From the NCBI GenBank assembly GCA_047633055.1, contig JBLIEI010000008.1, forward strand, positions 1 to 64,000: DNA of 64,000 nt, given 5' to 3'. Shown piece by piece: positions 62,955 through 64,000 of the stretch. Within the stretch, counting starts at the first letter, position 1. Every line of letters begins with the position of its first letter. Position numbers and translations under genes: made by a program. This DNA is from CALJFL01 sp047633055 (GTDB taxonomy: Bacteria; Pseudomonadota; Gammaproteobacteria; Pseudomonadales; Halieaceae). The notes under the pieces were generated by a model. The model was not told the origin of the DNA. It did not search any database and saw only the letters and a program-made list of their open reading frames with translations.

Positions 62955-64000
62955 AGCCGGTCTTTCTGTATGACGCGATACGCACGCCCAGAGGCAGGGC
63001 CAAGGCCAGTGGTGGTTTACATGATATAACGCCACACGAATTACTCTCGGTTTTGTACCGGGCACTTGTCGAGCGCACGGGCTTAGACCCTACCTTGGTC
63101 GGCGATGTGCTTATGGGCTGTGTCACCCAGCATGGTGATCAGGCCGCCAACATTGCCAAAACCTCAACGCTCTATGCCGGTTGGCCAACGAGTGTTGGCG
63201 GAATGACTGTCAATCGATTTTGTTCTTCCAGTATCGATGCCGTCAGTCTTGGGGCGCTAAAAATTGCAGCGGGACAAGAGACCGCGGTGGTCGCCGGTGG
63301 TGTCGAAATGATGTCGCGGGTGCCGATGCTGTCTGACGGCGCCACGGTTTTTACAGACCCCAAGTTTGCGCTGCAATGTCAGATTTTCATGATGGGCAGC
63401 GGTGCGGATTTGATTGCCACGCAACTTGGCATTACGCGCGAACAGGCGGATGCAATTGCACTGCAGAGTCAGCAGCGTGCCTATCATGCTCGTCGCCAGG
63501 GCTATTTTAAATCGATTGTCCCCGTTCACAATCCGGTCAAGGGGATAACCGTCGAAGAAGACGAATGTATTCGGCCCGATACTTCCATGGGAGGTCTTGC
63601 CGCTATGGAACCTGCTTTTGCCTGGTTGGGGGCGCAGGGCGTTGACGCTTTGCAGCTGGCTGCCAATGCGGGCTTTTCGGCCATCGAGCATATCCATACT
63701 GCAGGTAACTCGCCGGCCATGGCAGATGGCGCGAGTGCAGTGCTCTTAGGTGATGAAGGCTTGGGCGCCCGTCTTGGTATTGAACCGCGGGCCAGAGTGC
63801 TGGCCGCCGCTACTGCCAGTGATGATCCTCTGCAGGTTCTCTCCGGCTGCCTCGCCGCCAGTCAAAAGTTGCTGCGTGAACAAAATCTCTGTGCAGGCGA
63901 TGTAGACCTGTTTGAGTTGCACGAGGCATTTGCTGCCACTGTGGTGAAATGTCAGCGGGAATTGGACATCGAACACGACAAGCTTAATGTCAATGGAGGC
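62951..64000 (+). CDS. acetyl-CoA acyltransferase, FadA-like (partial)
   Basis: This gene is cut by the right edge; 350 codons are visible from the ATG at 62951, which overlaps the preceding stop (ATGA). The N-terminus FLYDAIRTPRGRAK, the active-site NRFCSSSIDAVS, GGVEMMSRVPM and LFELHEAFAATVVK mark a biosynthetic/degradative thiolase of the acetyl-CoA acyltransferase type. It ends at VNGG, just before the expected GHP motif. Together with the SCPx-like thiolase it gives two thiolases of different kinds in one operon, which suggests consecutive chain-shortening steps. Confidence 0.92.
   Translation, partial: MKPVFLYDAIRTPRGRAKASGGLHDITPHELLSVLYRALVERTGLDPTLVGDVLMGCVTQHGDQAANIAKTSTLYAGWPTSVGGMTVNRFCSSSIDAVSLGALKIAAGQETAVVAGGVEMMSRVPMLSDGATVFTDPKFALQCQIFMMGSGADLIATQLGITREQADAIALQSQQRAYHARRQGYFKSIVPVHNPVKGITVEEDECIRPDTSMGGLAAMEPAFAWLGAQGVDALQLAANAGFSAIEHIHTAGNSPAMADGASAVLLGDEGLGARLGIEPRARVLAAATASDDPLQVLSGCLAASQKLLREQNLCAGDVDLFELHEAFAATVVKCQRELDIEHDKLNVNGG

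Overview
The window looks like chromosome of a free-living, aerobic, Gram-negative gammaproteobacterium of marine type. Supporting this are outer-membrane beta-barrels, a TonB-dependent receptor, a TPR-sulfotransferase, several c-type cytochromes, a complete zwf-pgl-edd set, steroid- and acyl-CoA-type catabolic genes, and putrescine catabolism genes of Pseudomonas type. The overall style fits the Cellvibrionales (Halieaceae/Spongiibacteraceae-like), but that placement is inference: there is no rRNA or other phylogenetic marker here. Coding density is high and base use is even. I see no insertion sequence, prophage, tRNA, rRNA or CRISPR array.

Layout. 1-4.5 kb (minus): GldA/GldG-like ABC exporter, TSUP permease, glutathione reductase. 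4.7-6.3 kb: DUF481 outer-membrane protein and a TFIIB-zinc-finger protein. 6.5-9.9 kb (plus): a three-gene periplasmic cytochrome operon (cytochrome c4, di-haem peroxidase, parallel beta-helix protein with a C-terminal haem domain) closed by a strong terminator. 10-14.9 kb: two small membrane proteins, a histone-H1-like protein, MltF, a quinone oxidoreductase and a TetR regulator. 15.1-21.5 kb (plus): Rieske oxygenase, SDR, acetoacetate-decarboxylase-like enzyme, class V PLP enzyme and iron alcohol dehydrogenase, with an Lrp regulator among them. 21.5-25.4 kb (minus): Entner-Doudoroff genes zwf-pgl-edd. 25.5-28.4 kb (minus): metallo-hydrolase and acyl-CoA ligase. 28.6-33 kb (plus): ureohydrolase, FHA protein, outer-membrane barrel, and a large secreted repeat protein.

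33-38.9 kb: citrate-synthase-like enzyme with divergent LysR, GlpD, SulP transporter, ABM-fold protein. 39.2-42.3 kb: RimK ligase with a C-terminal TrkA_C-like domain, facing an AstE/AspA-like M14 enzyme and a RimB-like retropepsin; this may be a protein-tail modification set. 42.4-44.5 kb: gene remnant, second TFIIB-zinc-finger protein, MFS transporter. 44.7-50.1 kb: putrescine/agmatine catabolism (APC permease, SpuC-like transaminase, glutamine-synthetase-like ligase, agmatinase), ended by a bidirectional terminator. 50.2-56.2 kb (minus): TonB receptor, TPR-sulfotransferase, LuxR and LysR regulators. 56.3-58 kb: glutaryl-CoA dehydrogenase and a lipocalin-like protein. 58-64 kb: an unusual tandem HxlR regulator, a luciferase-like flavin enzyme, and a translationally coupled acyl-CoA ligase - thiolase - thiolase operon that runs off the right edge.

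The strongest candidates for undescribed biology are the beta-helix/cytochrome operon, the RimK-TrkA_C neighbourhood, the tandem HxlR/zinc-ribbon regulator, the repeat-built surface protein at 30.9-33.0 kb, and an FHA gene whose first strand appears to lie upstream of its only ATG, in frame with the preceding ureohydrolase stop.
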